A stretch of 64,000 nt of DNA, from the NCBI GenBank assembly GCA_029948255.1, contig JALIZF010001510.1:124001-188000 (forward strand). Direction: 5' to 3'. This DNA comes from Telmatactis stephensoni (taxonomy: Eukaryota > Cnidaria > Anthozoa > Actiniaria > Isophelliidae). The notes under the pieces are model-generated. The model searched no databases. It was not told the DNA's origin and was given only the letters and a program-made list of their open reading frames with translations. Every line of letters starts with the position of its first letter. Position 1 is the stretch's first letter. The position numbers were made by a program, and so were the translations under genes. Shown piece by piece: positions 31,121-41,402 of this stretch.

Positions 31121-31405
31121 TTAACAAATAGATTCAATTTTTCCGTGCGTCTGTACTCTAATAGATGCACAGTTGACGTCAAAATGCGATGAAAAAAACA
31201 AAGTCGAGTCATTTTAAGGTCTTATGTGCGTGTAATAGAGTCGAACCCACGAAAAAAATAGAATCTATTATTTTGTTTTATATGATGTTCTTCAAAACAT
31301 TTCAACCAATCAGAGCGCGCATAAGATTCAATGACGTCATCTATGCGTGTGTACTGTAATCACACGGTTCTCTACCAATCAAAGCGCGCGTAATCCAATT
31401 ATTAC
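31121..31405. mobile_element. MITE-B copy 2, degenerate
   Basis: CCGTGCGTCTGTACTCTAAT, GATGCACAGTTGACGTCAAA and the ACCAATCAGAGCGCGCATAA tail match the family. The second arm is eroded and the CRE-like site here is TTGACGTCA. Confidence 0.75.
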
Positions 31406-31682
31406 ATAAAAAAATTATGCATACACTGTATATAATGTGATGACTCCATCTTCAAAATGACTGCAAGAGATACTACTAGCCGTCATTGGATATCTTATTG
31501 TGTCACAAACGTTTTAGTATAGTTTCACTCCACTATATAATCACCTTCAAAGTCCCATTTATTGTAAAATAGAATGTAAATAGTATCTAGGTCTGGTAAA
31601 TAAAATGAAGTCAAAGTACTGATATTGTTTATGTTATTTCCCCTCGCTGTGTCTTCGGGGTGTGTACTCCTCATATATTTTG

Positions 31683-31958
31683 CAGGGGCGGATCCAGCTC
31701 TTTTAAAGAGGGGGTGCGTTTTTTGATGGTAGCCAAAATGGTCTGTAGTCAGCTATGGGAATGATTTTTCCCACCACCACAGGCTTCCCGGCCCCAAAAC
31801 AATTAAAGTAGCAGTAGTTTTCCCGCCACAAATACAACCACAGCCTTCCCGACCCAAAAACGATTGATGAAAAACGTTTATATTTGAGAAAAGCTTTCAT
31901 CGTCGTTCAAAAGGGGGGTGCGTCCGCACCCAATGCACCTCCCCTGGATCCGCCCCTG
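31683..31958. mobile_element. hAT-like MITE (CAGGGGCGGATCCAG ends)
   Basis: CAGGGGCGGATCCAG and CTGGATCCGCCCCTG are perfect inverted ends of the CAGGGGCGGATCC type widely seen in animal hAT non-autonomous elements. The interior has AGGGGGTGCG and its mirror CGCACCC. Confidence 0.85.
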
Positions 31959-32394
31959 TTTTGGACAAGGATCAGAATTGGTACACACGGTCAGAGGCTG
32001 GGACATGTACTTTACCGAAATCGGTACCAGATTGAGATTTTCCATGTTTAATCTATTGGTACAGTAGTTTGAGCCACAGCGATTTTGGTACCTTTTAATT
32101 AGGGGTGTAAATAAAAATTCCGATTACTGATCCCCAACGCGGATCCTGTGCGTTCGATCGCCTGTTCCTATAATGGTTTATAATACAGAGAAGGCGTATA
32201 GAGGTAAAAAGGATTTCACCAGTTGAAATTTAGACGAGTATAGGGCCTGTTTTTGTACCTGAATGAAAATGGTACCATATATTTGAAAGTGATGTGAAAG
32301 CGTACCGTTTTCTCTTTTATCTCAAAAATGGTATGTATATAAAAGGCTAAGGGGAGGCACGTGAGCCAGAAAGGGGGATTGGCTGGGAAGGGCG
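31959..32394. other. intergenic, nothing recognised
   Basis: TTTTGGTACC/GGTACCAGATTGAGATTT motifs occur here, and the latter also appears in RPL9 intron 2 at about 17.0 kb, suggesting an old dispersed repeat. No gene. Confidence 0.4.
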
Positions 32395-32504
32395 TTGATA
32401 GGGTGTGTCATTGGTACTGTACAGGCCCGCAAGTGATCCCAGAAGCCCAAATGAACCCACTAGAGACCCGAAAATGAACCCTGTCTAAAAGGTCCGCAGT
32501 GCCG
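32395..32504 (-). repeat. inverted relative of the 18-bp GGGTTCATTTGCGGGCCT array
   Basis: The minus strand reads GGATCACTTGCGGGCCTGTA and GGGTTCATTT, matching the right end of the 36.5-36.9 kb array in opposite orientation. Confidence 0.65.
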
Positions 32505-33657
32505 CAGTTGAATAAAGGTTATATAGGTAAGAGTACATTACACTGGCACCGCGGTCCGCAGTGCCGCAGTCGAATAAACTATATATAGGTAAGAGTACAT
32601 TACACTGGCACCGCGGTCCGCAGTGCCGCAGTCGAATAAACTATATATAGGTAAGAGTACATTACACTGGCACCGTGGTCCACAGTGCCACAGTCAAATA
32701 AACTATATATAGGTAAGAGTACATTACACTGGCACCGCGGTCCGCAGTGTAAACTATATATAGGTAAGAGTACATTACACTGGCACCGTGGTCCGCAGTG
32801 CCGCAGTCGAATAAACTATATATAGGTAAGAGTACATTACACTGGCACCGTGGTCCGCAGTGTAAACTATATATAGGTAAGAGTACATTACACTGGCACC
32901 GTGGTCCGCAGTGCCGCAGTCGAATAAACTATATATAGGTAAGAGTACATTACACTGGCACCGCGGTCCGCAGTGCCAGAGTGCCACAGTCGAATGAACT
33001 ATATATAGGTAAGAGTACATTACACTGGCACCGTGGTCCGCAGTGCCACAGTCGAATAAACTATATATAGGTAAGAGTACATTACACTGGCACCGCGGTC
33101 TGCAGTGCCACAGTCGAATGAACTATATATAGGTAAGAGTACATTACACTGGCACCGTGGTCCGCAGTGCCGCAGTCGAATAAACGATATATAGGTAAGA
33201 GTACATTACACTGGCACCGCGGTCTGCAGTGCCGCAGTCGAATGAACTATATATAGGTAAGAGTGCATTACACTGGCACCGTGGTCCGCAGTGCCACAGT
33301 CGAATGAACTATATATAGGTAAGAGTACATTACACTGGCACCGCGGTCTGCAGTGCCACAGTCGAATGAACTATATATAGGTAAGAGTGCATTACACTGG
33401 CACCGTGGTCCGCAGTGCCGCAGTCGAATAAACGATATATAGGTAAGAGTGCATTACACTGGCACCGTGGTCCGCAGTGCCACAGTCGAATGAACTATAT
33501 ATAGGTAAGAGTACATTACACTGGCACCGCGGTCCGCAGTGTAAACTATATATAGGTAAGAGTACATTACACTGGCACCGCGGTCCGCAGTGTAAACTAT
33601 ATATAGGTAAGAGTACATTACACTGGCACCGCGGTCCGCAGTGCCGCAGTCGAATAA
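32505..33657. repeat. 62-bp satellite with a 51-bp variant
   Basis: About 19 head-to-tail units of ACTATATATAGGTAAGAGTA, CATTACACTGGCACCGCGGT and CCGCAGTGCCGCAGTCGAAT. A recurrent short unit lacks exactly 11 bases (CCGCAGTCGAA) between GCAGTG and TAAAC. Units differ at a few CG/TG positions. GAATAAAGGTT lies at both ends of the array. The in-frame peptides (repeated LYIGKSTLHW and the complementary VMYSYLYIVY) change frame between unit types and are not credible proteins. Confidence 0.95.
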
Positions 33658-33722
33658 AGGTTGCAACGCAACAATGTTGTGCGACAAGTTGTACGATTTT
33701 GTTGCTCGTATTACCGCACCTT
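33658..33722. mobile_element. fragment of the TAAGGTGCGGTAATAC element
   Basis: GCAACGCAACAATGTTGTGC through GTATTACCGCACCTTAA matches one end of the element at 5858-6130. It abuts the satellite, so the satellite may have expanded next to or within such an element. Confidence 0.7.
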
Positions 33723-34609
33723 AACGCCGTAGTTAATTGTGTGATTACATAACGGATTTCAGCCCAGACTTAGTTCGTTACCTCAATGCGCCCTAAAGCA
33801 ATACAATACAAAACAATACAATACAATTTTATTAGGAAATCCTATAAGGTTTTTCATTCCTAATTTATAATAAGCATCTATAAAACCAAGAGACCATAAT
33901 ACTAAAAGAGCGATCGAAACTCAATATTGATGTCTATGCGATGTTCGCGGCGACTAAGGCAATTTTTAGTAATTTCGCCATCGCGCGCAAAGCTCCTAAA
34001 CAATAGAAATCAAACGCCGAAAGCAAATGGTCCCGTTTGCACGCACGTCAAAAATAAAATTCTACTGTTTGAGAGCTAGCCTAGCTTGCTTGCGCGCGAT
34101 GGCGTTGTTACTTAAAACAAGTAATAATAGCTTTCACTTGGGCTATACGAGGAAGCTCGAGTAACAAAGCTTGCTTGCAAAGGCCACTTGGGTAATTTTG
34201 CACCACCTGCATGCAGGTAGCCCAGTAATGAACCTATCTAATAAAGATTTGGAGTTAATAATTACTTCTTATTAGCCAAAAGCGCGGTAATTACGGAAGA
34301 ATATCAGACCGAGGTCTTGATAGTACGGACCAAGCCCGTAGGGCTTTAATTGATAAAGAAAGTACATTTTAGTCTCAGCTGAATTTGTATGGGCTTCTAA
34401 CGCGTAGAATCAACAAACTAACAAGCTTGTATGAATTATTCCAATTATAAAATTGTTTAAAATACTTAACTTTACTGACGTTTTAAGCCTTCAAACTTGC
34501 CTCAAGATTGTTCTTGAAATGGGAAATCAGTTTTGATAATCATCAGCAAAAGAGAAAACCGTAAAATCCATAAAAGACAGTCATTGGAGTAACTTCTTGA
34601 CTTTGCAAA

Positions 34610-35120
34610 GAACCCTTATGCACTTAGAAGTGTTCACGGAAATTTATTCTTTTATTTACTCTTTCCTCTGTTTATTTATGAAATCATTCTTACGGTTACT
34701 GGACTTTGATTGGTTCTCCTATTTCCCCAAGGGTTTGGAACAGTCTATTAGCATCACAATGAAACTTCGCCGAATAGACTACCCCGATTAGACATTAAAA
34801 TTATTAAGTGTCTAGGTAGCGCAGCGGTCTAAGGTGATATCTAAAGGTATGGATTAGGGTCCGGATATCGTCTCCCTCCCTGGCCTTCGGGCTAAGACAA
34901 CTGTTTTATATAGCGCCGGGATAGCGTGGATGGAGCCGAAATCTTCATCCGTAACGTAAGTCGATTCGATGTCTCAGCTTCTTTGAATGTCTCGGGAGAA
35001 TCGTCCCAAATTTCATTTTTAGCTTTTTCCTATTTTTTCAATTATTTAGTTATTCTTTCCCATTTCCGGGGGTCCAATTTAAGGGTTAACAGATTCGAGC
35101 CCTGTTTAGGTCGGAATATT
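34610..35120 (+). mobile_element. dispersed SINE-like repeat, copy 2
   Basis: Reverse-complement relative of 1140-1720: GGTAGCGCAGCGGTCTAAGG (A-box-like), GGTATGGATTAGGGTCCGGA, GGAGAATCGTCCCAAATTTC, and a decayed B box AGATTCGAGCCCTG near 35090. Frames opening in it resemble those in the first copy only because the DNA is the same. Confidence 0.65.
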
Positions 35121-35682
35121 TTTCTTTTTTCCCCTTTTTTTCTTTACCTTTTACTCTCTTTTTTCTTTTTCGGTTTCTTAATACTTAGATTTTAGCATTT
35201 TCTGTAGATTTTGACTATTTTTAATTTTATTTCAATCTGTTCTAATATAAATAATAAAATTGCATCATTATTAATTTATTCAAATTTTATTCTATTTATT
35301 TCATTGAATATGTTACCGATTATTACTTGACTGGTTTGTATGGTAAACGTGTTTCGCGAGAGATTTTAATAGTTTTCTTTGTTTCTAACTTTAATAGCAA
35401 CCAGTCCTATAATATTCTTGCCAATATAGTGCCCCTGTCAATTTAAACGCTTTTTGAGTAAATTAAAGGTACATTTTGTCTTCTTGTTATCGAGGCTCAC
35501 CTTGTTCTATGAGCGAATGAACGAACGAACGAAACGAATGAATGAAAGGATGAATCAACGTCGAGCGAATGAATAAGTGAGCAAACAATCCACAGGCACT
35601 CCTGGCTCTGTTTCAGAGAGGGCGTTTTGCACGCTGACGCGGCGCGCTATATGAATCAGTTTAGGTTACCTGTGTCATGTGT

Positions 35683-35850
35683 CAGACCAGTTTTCGTATG
35701 AGTAGGGAAACTGCACTGTACCAGTTACGGTCAATGCACGGTATCAGTTACTGCAGGAATTTCGAATGTTTTTATAGACATTACGGTACTGACTCGGTCA
35801 CGCTACGGTACGGTCAGTTTCCCACTGATAGGAATTAAAATCCACTGTAA
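35683..35850. mobile_element. MITE-A copy, diverged
   Basis: CCAGTTTTCGTATGAGTAGG, CAGTTACGGTCAATGCACGG and a right arm CGGTCAGTTTCCCACTGATA; the terminal repeats are degenerate compared with the 16.8-kb copy. Confidence 0.65.
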
Positions 35851-36087
35851 GACCACCAAGAGACCATAATACCTAGTCGCAAGGCTCGAATTGAAATGCC
35901 GAAAGCAAACGGTCCCGTCCGCGCGCACGTCAAAAATCAAACCTTGCATGCGCGCGCGATGGCAAAGTTACTAAAAATAGCTTTAGTCGTCACGAACATC
36001 GCACAGACATCAATACTGAGTTTCGCTCTCTTAGTATTGTGGTCTTTTGGTTTTATTGATGCTTTAGGGTGCATTGAGGTAACGAAC

Positions 36088-36223
36088 TAGAGTCGTTTTC
36101 GTATGAGTGGGAAACTTTCCACGCCGTACCGTGACCGTGTCAGTGCCGTAATGTCTAACCGCGCGTATCGTGTCGTAACCGTACTAACCGTACAGTGTTC
36201 CCACTCATACGAAAACCACTCTA
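36088..36223. mobile_element. MITE-A copy inserted in the foldback arm
   Basis: TAGAGTCGTTTTCGTATGAG and CTCATACGAAAACCACTCTA flank CCGTACCGTGACCGTGTCAG. It interrupts an arm whose uninterrupted partner lies at about 33.77 kb, so its insertion is younger than the host element. Confidence 0.85.
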
Positions 36224-36272
36224 AGTCTGGGCTGAAATCCGTTATGTAATCACACAATTAACTACGGCGTTA

Positions 36273-36537
36273 TCGTTTTTAATAGATTCTAACATTAAAT
36301 TACGGAATTGAGAATAATAATCTAGCATATTAGTTGATATACATTTAATTTGATCAGCAAATAAATTTGTTTCTGTTAATTTACTGTGTTTAGATTCAGT
36401 TGTTTGGATACTCAGACTCTTGTGCTACTTATTTAATGAATATTGCATTTTGAAAATATTCTAATTATACGACAGTATGATTTTTTCCCACTTAATTCAG
36501 TTCCATCCAGATTCATCATTTTCCATTTAGATCTCCC
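36273..36537. other. AT-rich spacer
   Basis: No feature recognised. Confidence 0.4.
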
Positions 36538-36860
36538 TGGGTTCATTTGCGGGCCTGGGTTCATTTGCGGGCCTGGGTTCGTTTGCAGGCCTGGGTTCAT
36601 TTGCGGGCCTGGGTTCGTTTGCGGGCCTGAGTTCGTTTGTGGGCCTGGGTTCATTTCCAGGCCTGGGTTCGTTTGCAGGCCTGTAGTGGGTTCATTTGCA
36701 GGCCTGGGTTCATTTGCAGGCCTGGGTTCATTTGCGGGCCTGGGTTCATTTGCGGGCCTGGGTTCGTTTGCAGGCCTGGGTTCATTTCCAGGCCTGGGTT
36801 CATTTGCAGGCCTGTAGTGGGTTCACTTGCGGGCCTGGGATCATTTGCGGGCCTGTACAG
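36538..36860. repeat. 18-bp tandem array (GGGTTCATTTGCGGGCCT)
   Basis: About 17-18 units with point variants (CATTT/CGTTT, GCGGG/GCAGG/CCAGG). Because 18 is a multiple of 3, all frames stay open and give Gly/Phe-rich or Trp/His-rich peptides on the plus strand and Asn/Pro/Gly on the minus; no start, splice or family evidence supports a protein. Confidence 0.9.
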
Positions 36861-37175
36861 TACACGCCATTTTGGTTGTTAGGGAATCCATTTGCATAGC
36901 AACAGAGATTGACTGCGCGCTAGCCTGGAACCTAATGCCCACTTCGAAGCAGCCGTGCCAGGGGTCGAGCTAATCCAGCATTGAAACCAATAGTTTTCTT
37001 AAGCGTTAATCCTGAACTACGTCTACACTAATGCGGGTAATTGAATTTAAAACGCATCTTTTTTTGCTGTGGATAGGCCTTCCGTCCACTAAAACGGTGA
37101 GCCTTTTTGTGTGTGGTCAAGGTACGAAAACGGATAAACTGATATTACAATGTCAAATTTGTAGACGTAGCTGAA
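36861..37175. other. intergenic with a small inverted repeat
   Basis: CTACGTCTACA near 37018 mirrors TGTAGACGTAG near 37160, enclosing a MITE-sized interval. Nothing else was recognised. Confidence 0.4.
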
Positions 37176-37704
37176 TTACGCGGCCAATCCTAACTTTTTC
37201 GCTGCAAGATCCTTCAGTAGTCGTATATTAATCTTTCCTGTTCCAATAACAGGAAAGCCTTCCAGAAAAAGGTAATAGTGTGGCTTTATAATCAACCCAT
37301 TAGAAGATTCCTGGAATTTGTCTTTGCCCCACTCTTCAAATTCTGCCCTAAGAACGTTTACGTTGTCATGGAAACCCTTTTTAAGGATGAAAATAATTTT
37401 CCTGAGATGTGATCATGATGGCGCCAATCCTATTCAATGCCATGTGGTAAAGAACAAACTCCACATACGATGGTAAAAGGCCAAGAACTTTGTCACCCCG
37501 TACTAGACCTGCTTGAAGTAAACCTGCTGCAAGAAGACTAGACTGGGTGTTATATTCTTGGAATGTCAGGGAAACTCGATGGAGTTTCTCATCACGAAAT
37601 ACAATGGCCTCTTTATTGGGTTGTTCTTTAGCATGTTGTTGTAAGAGTTGAAATGCTGCCCTGTGGTCAAGCGGTCTCTGATGAGGAACATGAATATAGC
37701 TCAT
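37176..37704 (-). pseudogene. collapsed acyl-CoA synthetase paralogue (N- and C-terminal remnants)
   Basis: From the ATG at 37704 a frame encodes about 107 residues very like the N terminus of the neighbouring synthetase (MSY, DHRAAFQLLQQHA, LVRGDKVLGLLPSYVEFVLY, HMALNRIGA). It then stops at 37381-37383. In the +1 frame, from about 37394, the C-terminal end continues (IIFILKKG, EFEEWGKDKFQ, KPHYYLF, GTGKI, LAAKKLG), ending at TAA 37176. Some 390 residues are gone, including the AMP-binding core and the last intron. An acceptor (TACTTTTCAG) just before the ATG matches the intact gene, so this was a DNA-level tandem duplicate. It could not encode an active enzyme. Confidence 0.85.
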
Positions 37705-37740
37705 CGTTCTGAAAAGTATTTCAAATGACAGACTGACTAT

Positions 37741-37777
37741 CTGAATGAAGGAAGGAAGGAAGGAAGGAAGAAAGGAA

Positions 37778-37808
<31 letters not shown>

Positions 37809-37890
37809 TGAATGAATGAATGAATGAATGAATGAATGAATGAATGAATGAATGAATGAATGGACGAATAAATGAATGAATGAATGAACA
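37741..37890. repeat. (GAAG)n-(GAAA)n-(GAAT)n microsatellite
   Basis: Three adjoining tetranucleotide blocks just upstream of the pseudogene. Minus-strand frames reading FIHSFIHSF arise from this and are spurious. Confidence 0.95.
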
Positions 37891-38568
37891 ATGATGAGTG
37901 GGTATACTCCTACGGGGAGACTCCAACCACAAGGGGTACCTACGTTTTTCGGAATTGAAGCATAGACTTTGTGTAGGGAAAACAGCCATTCTTCTATTTT
38001 AATTAAAGGATATACCATACATTTTATTTGAAAGTAATGTGTAAGGGATAACTTTGTTTTTGAAAGCGGCCAGGGGTACCTTTTCTTTCAACGCGTTATA
38101 CAAGAGCTAGAGAAAAGGTTTCGACCTTGTAGCGAAGCGCCACGGGATTACACAATGGAGCATCCCCCTTTTATCATGGTATCACTAGGTTCTCTGCAAA
38201 TTTTTTACCTCATCAAATACCAAACCAACCTTGGGCAAAATTATAGACCATTATCATGTAAAAACACAAGACTCATTTTTTATCTTTTTATCTCATTACT
38301 TCATTTATTTTATTTTTATTTTGAGATTCACCCAGAAGTGAGTGTGAAATACAAAAGGACAAGAGGTCCCCTACAAGGTATTAAACACCCCAAACCAAGC
38401 CCAAGTATGAAAGATGTAGACCCGTGTTATAGTTATTCCGTAATTACTTGAATACACCAATTTTTCATCAGAAAGCATATACAAGTTCATCTTAAACAAG
38501 CTTAATGTAGTTTTCATGGTCCTGATGAGCTATATATGAAGCAGTACTCAATATATCTATATGCGCAC
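37891..38568. other. intergenic, nothing recognised
   Basis: No conserved coding segment on either strand. Confidence 0.4.
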
Positions 38569-38727
38569 CAGGGGCGGATCCTGGATTATCTTCAGGAGGG
38601 GATGCACCATCATATAAATTGGAAACTGCCAAGAGGATACTGTTTTTGAAAAATATGAGAAAAAAGTACTCAGTCGTCTCAGGAGGGGGTACGCACCCCC
38701 TGCATCCTTCTCCTAAATCCGCCCGCT
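38569..38727. mobile_element. hAT-like MITE, second family member
   Basis: CAGGGGCGGATCCTGGATTA at the left and CTCCTAAATCCGCCCGCT at the right; the interior has CAGGAGGGGGTACGCACCCC. It is a different subtype from 31.7 kb, and closely matches the sequence around the GPCR stop codon at 63.5 kb. Confidence 0.8.
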
Positions 38728-38758
38728 ACATCCTATAACGATTATTTCATAGGTAAAA

Positions 38759-38888
38759 CAGATTTCGTATGAGTGTGAAACGGACGGCGCCGTGCCGTGA
38801 CCTTGTCAGTGCCGCCGTATTGTGTAAAAAAATGCCGTAATCGTGCTGTGTCGTCGTGCCGTTTTGTAAGTAACGCGAAATCTACTCC
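38759..38888. mobile_element. MITE-A copy, right end decayed
   Basis: CAGATTTCGTATGAGTGTGA at the left; the right end reads GTAACGCGAAATCTACTCC. Confidence 0.7.
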
Positions 38889-39306
38889 AAATGCATTCTT
38901 CGAGTAGCATCAGTAAAACAGGAAACCCAATTCAAGTAAAAAGACAAAATTAAAAAATCAAACTCGATTTTCCGGAATTGATGAATCGCGTTGCATCAAT
39001 GGACTGTTGCGATGCAAAAAATTGAGAAAACCGAGCGAAATAAAGAAAAATGTTATTAAGATGAGATGTTTTAAAGCACTTTACTACTGCTTCTAGAGAA
39101 ATGGCGTCCCCAAAAACAGTCCCATGATACAACGAGAGCGTAATTTCTCATCGATTCATCTCATCGCCTTCACTCAGACTCTCCAGGGAGGAGAGGGGAT
39201 TGTTCACCTTTCTTCCCTCTTCCCCTACCCTGAATTCTCCTCCCCCTCCACAGAGAGCCTGTAGGCAGGCCAACCAATTTTTTTCTATATATGTATATGG
39301 CATATA

Positions 39307-39312
39307 TTTATT
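39307..39312 (-). terminator. poly(A) signal overlapping the synthetase stop codon
   Basis: The minus strand ends GAA TAA ATA, so AATAAA spans the last codon, the stop and one more base. If used, the 3' UTR would be only 15-30 bases. Confidence 0.5.
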
Positions 39313-41377
39313 CAATTCCCAGTTTTTTGATGGCCATTTCTCGAACACGTTTCCTATGTAGCTTACCACTCAAAGTGCGTGGGAGACAATCAAAGAAAAT
39401 ATAATGATGTGGTTTCCATGGTAATCCTGTTGACTCTTTACACTTATCTTTATACCAATCGTCGAACTCCTTTTCAAAATGGCTATCATCGTTTCTATGA
39501 TTACCATCTTTCAGGATTATGCACGCACATATTTTCTCGTACAACCGCTGATCAGGAACACCAACAACGCACACTTTCTTGACATCCCGATGTCCCAAAA
39601 GAAGGTCTTCTATTTCATAAGGCCAAATAGATTCATTAGCGCATTTGATCATGTCATACATTCTGCCATGAAGTTTGAGCTTTCCATTTTCATCCAGAGA
39701 GGCAGCATCGTTTGAGAAGTGCCAGCCATTCTTTCCAAGACCTGTTGCAGAGGGCTTATCGTCGATTAGCATCAAGTCCCAGTTAGAAAATGAGACGCAG
39801 GCTGATCGTACACACAATTCTCCTGTGGGAAGAAGACAGAGAAAACGACTACAGTTAAAAGTTTTAGGTGCATTGATGTTCACCATCCGTGTAATATCAA
39901 CGATCGACCTGCACTGTATCAAAGGTAGCTTCCTAAGCTTTAACACCGATATACTGATTCCCCATGGTAATGCAATAAATTAAACTTTGTGCTATAAGCC
40001 GGATGCTTTCCTCTTTTGATAGCAATCAAGCTATATTACCTATTGGTATCATCATTCACCATCCAGTTTAATTCTAAACCATCCATAAGATCCACACTCA
40101 AAGGCATCAACAATCATTTCATACCATGTTTTTATAAGAACTGTTGGACCCTTTCCTGTTTCTGGAATTGAAGTGAACACAATCAGTATATTCTCACCTG
40201 TGGTATTAAGTGCTACAATCTGTCCCTCCTCATCTACTATCTTCAATTCCAAACCATCCACAAGATCCATGACTCCATACTCAAATATATCGATATTGGC
40301 TTCCGTGATGCGTTGATTACAGATTAAGTTCATTTCTGTTGCTCCATACAAATGTACAATCATCAAGTGAGAAGGCATCATCTGTACAACCTTCTTCAGT
40401 ATAGTGACGGCAGTTGGTTGACCACCTGTTAGGATATATTTCAGGTTCCTCAGATCCACGGCAGAAACTCCATTGCATGTCGTCATCTCTTCTAAAAAGT
40501 AAGACACAAAATGTGCATGCGTACAGCCTTCCTTTTCGACAATCTTCATGACAGTTGGTACCATTCTCCCTTGAAATGCGAGTTCTTGAGGGAAAATGAC
40601 CAAGGTTGAGCCTATTGCTATGACAACGCCAACACCAAAGCACAACCCTGACACCCAGTCAAATGGAGCATCAGAAAAGAAGGTGGAGTTTTCATCAAGT
40701 TTCATCAATGCTGCATCTGCGCGTGCTCCATTGATGAATCCATGATTGGTATACTGGATTGGTTTAGGGACAGAGGTGCTTCCTGATGTGAAAAGAACAA
40801 ACGTTGCGTCATCCATCTGGACGGCAGCTTCAGCTCTTTGTACAGAGTTATCACAGTCAGGGTTGGTCTGGCCCATTTGTAAGAGCTTTTCATAGAGGTA
40901 AACATTTTCATGATCTAATGGACCAGTACTGGGGCTGACCGCCACGACTGCTTTCAGCCTGTTCTTGTCAAGAGCAGTTTGGATATTCTTTATTGCTTGA
41001 TCGTGGTTAGGTTTACTGGATTCTGTGCGAGCAATGACGCAAGCCAGGTTTTTGATATTTAGAAAGGACTCTTCTCTAGAGGGAACAATAAGTGCACCAA
41101 TTCTGTTTAGAGCCATGTGAAAGAGTACAAACTCAATATTCGTTGGTAACATCACAAGAACTCTATCACCTCGTACCAGACCTATCTCGAGCAAGGCAGC
41201 AGCGAGGAATCGGGACTTCATCTCATATTCTTGGAAGGTAAGAGACACTCTGTTCATCTTTTCATCACGGAAGACAAAGGCTTCCTTTTCTGGATGGGCG
41301 TCAACATGTGCGTGGAGAAGTTGGAATGGTGTCCTGTGTTCTAAGGGTTTGGAATGGGGTTTGTGAAGGTAACTCAT
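39308..41377 (-). CDS. acyl-CoA synthetase-like AMP-forming ligase, 2 coding exons
   Basis: ANL-superfamily enzyme (acyl-adenylate then acyl-CoA), nearest in style to ACSF2/4CL-type ligases; substrate unknown. Exons 40198-41377 and 39308-39822. The donor CACAG|GTGAGA and acceptor CCCACAG|GA restore NTTGELCVRS; 1695 nt, 564 aa. Motifs: A3 at 197-206 reads TSGSTSVPKP instead of TSGTTGxPKG; A5 YGATE at 344-348; A7 reads GWHFSNDAASLDENG, keeping an Asp; A8 GRMYDMIKCANESIWPYEIE; A10 LPRTLSGKLHRKR with the catalytic-type Lys. No mitochondrial presequence or peroxisomal SKL is seen (the C terminus is LGIE). An acceptor 25 bases before the ATG implies a 5'-UTR intron. The variant A3 loop leaves catalytic efficiency open. 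Confidence 0.88.
40052..40197 (-). other. intron start open in frame with exon 1; local duplication
   Basis: If the intron is retained, the frame continues 48 codons to a stop at 40052. Its last part carries CTTATGGATGGTTTAGAATT, close to CTTGTGGATGGTTTGGAATT about 175 bases upstream in exon 1. This looks like a short partial duplication of the exon end into the intron. Confidence 0.5.
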
Positions 41378-41402
41378 ATTGTGGCAATGACTTGTATAGA
41401 TT

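Larger units (their letters stand above)
33723..36272. mobile_element. approx. 2.5-kb foldback element with nested insertions
   Basis: CGCCGTAGTTAATTGTGTGA, TTACATAACGGATTTCAGCC and the following CAGACTTAGTTCGTTACCTC at the left are matched in reverse complement at the right end. Similarity continues for about 300 bp (TCAATATTGATGTCTATGCG, GGTCCCGTTTGCACGCACGT). The right arm is split by a MITE-A at 36088-36223 and the left arm by an A/T-rich insert of about 78 bp. The interior holds a second copy of the SINE-like repeat. No transposase frame remains. Confidence 0.75.

Noticed and set aside
32775..33752. Repeat peptides across the 62-bp satellite, and a possible CRISPR array
   Set aside because: Units are head-to-tail without unique spacers, and unit-length changes alter the frame. 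The genome is eukaryotic.
34926..35195. 89-residue frame and its counterpart at 1106-1327
   Set aside because: They match each other only because both lie in the same dispersed repeat.
36433..36899. Gly/Phe-rich and Asn/Pro-rich repeat proteins
   Set aside because: The 18-bp array leaves all frames open; equal openness in several frames argues against coding.
37381..37989. 202-residue protein starting in the FIHSFIHSF region
   Set aside because: The first part is microsatellite; only the section from 37704 is synthetase-like, and that has its own ATG after a splice acceptor.
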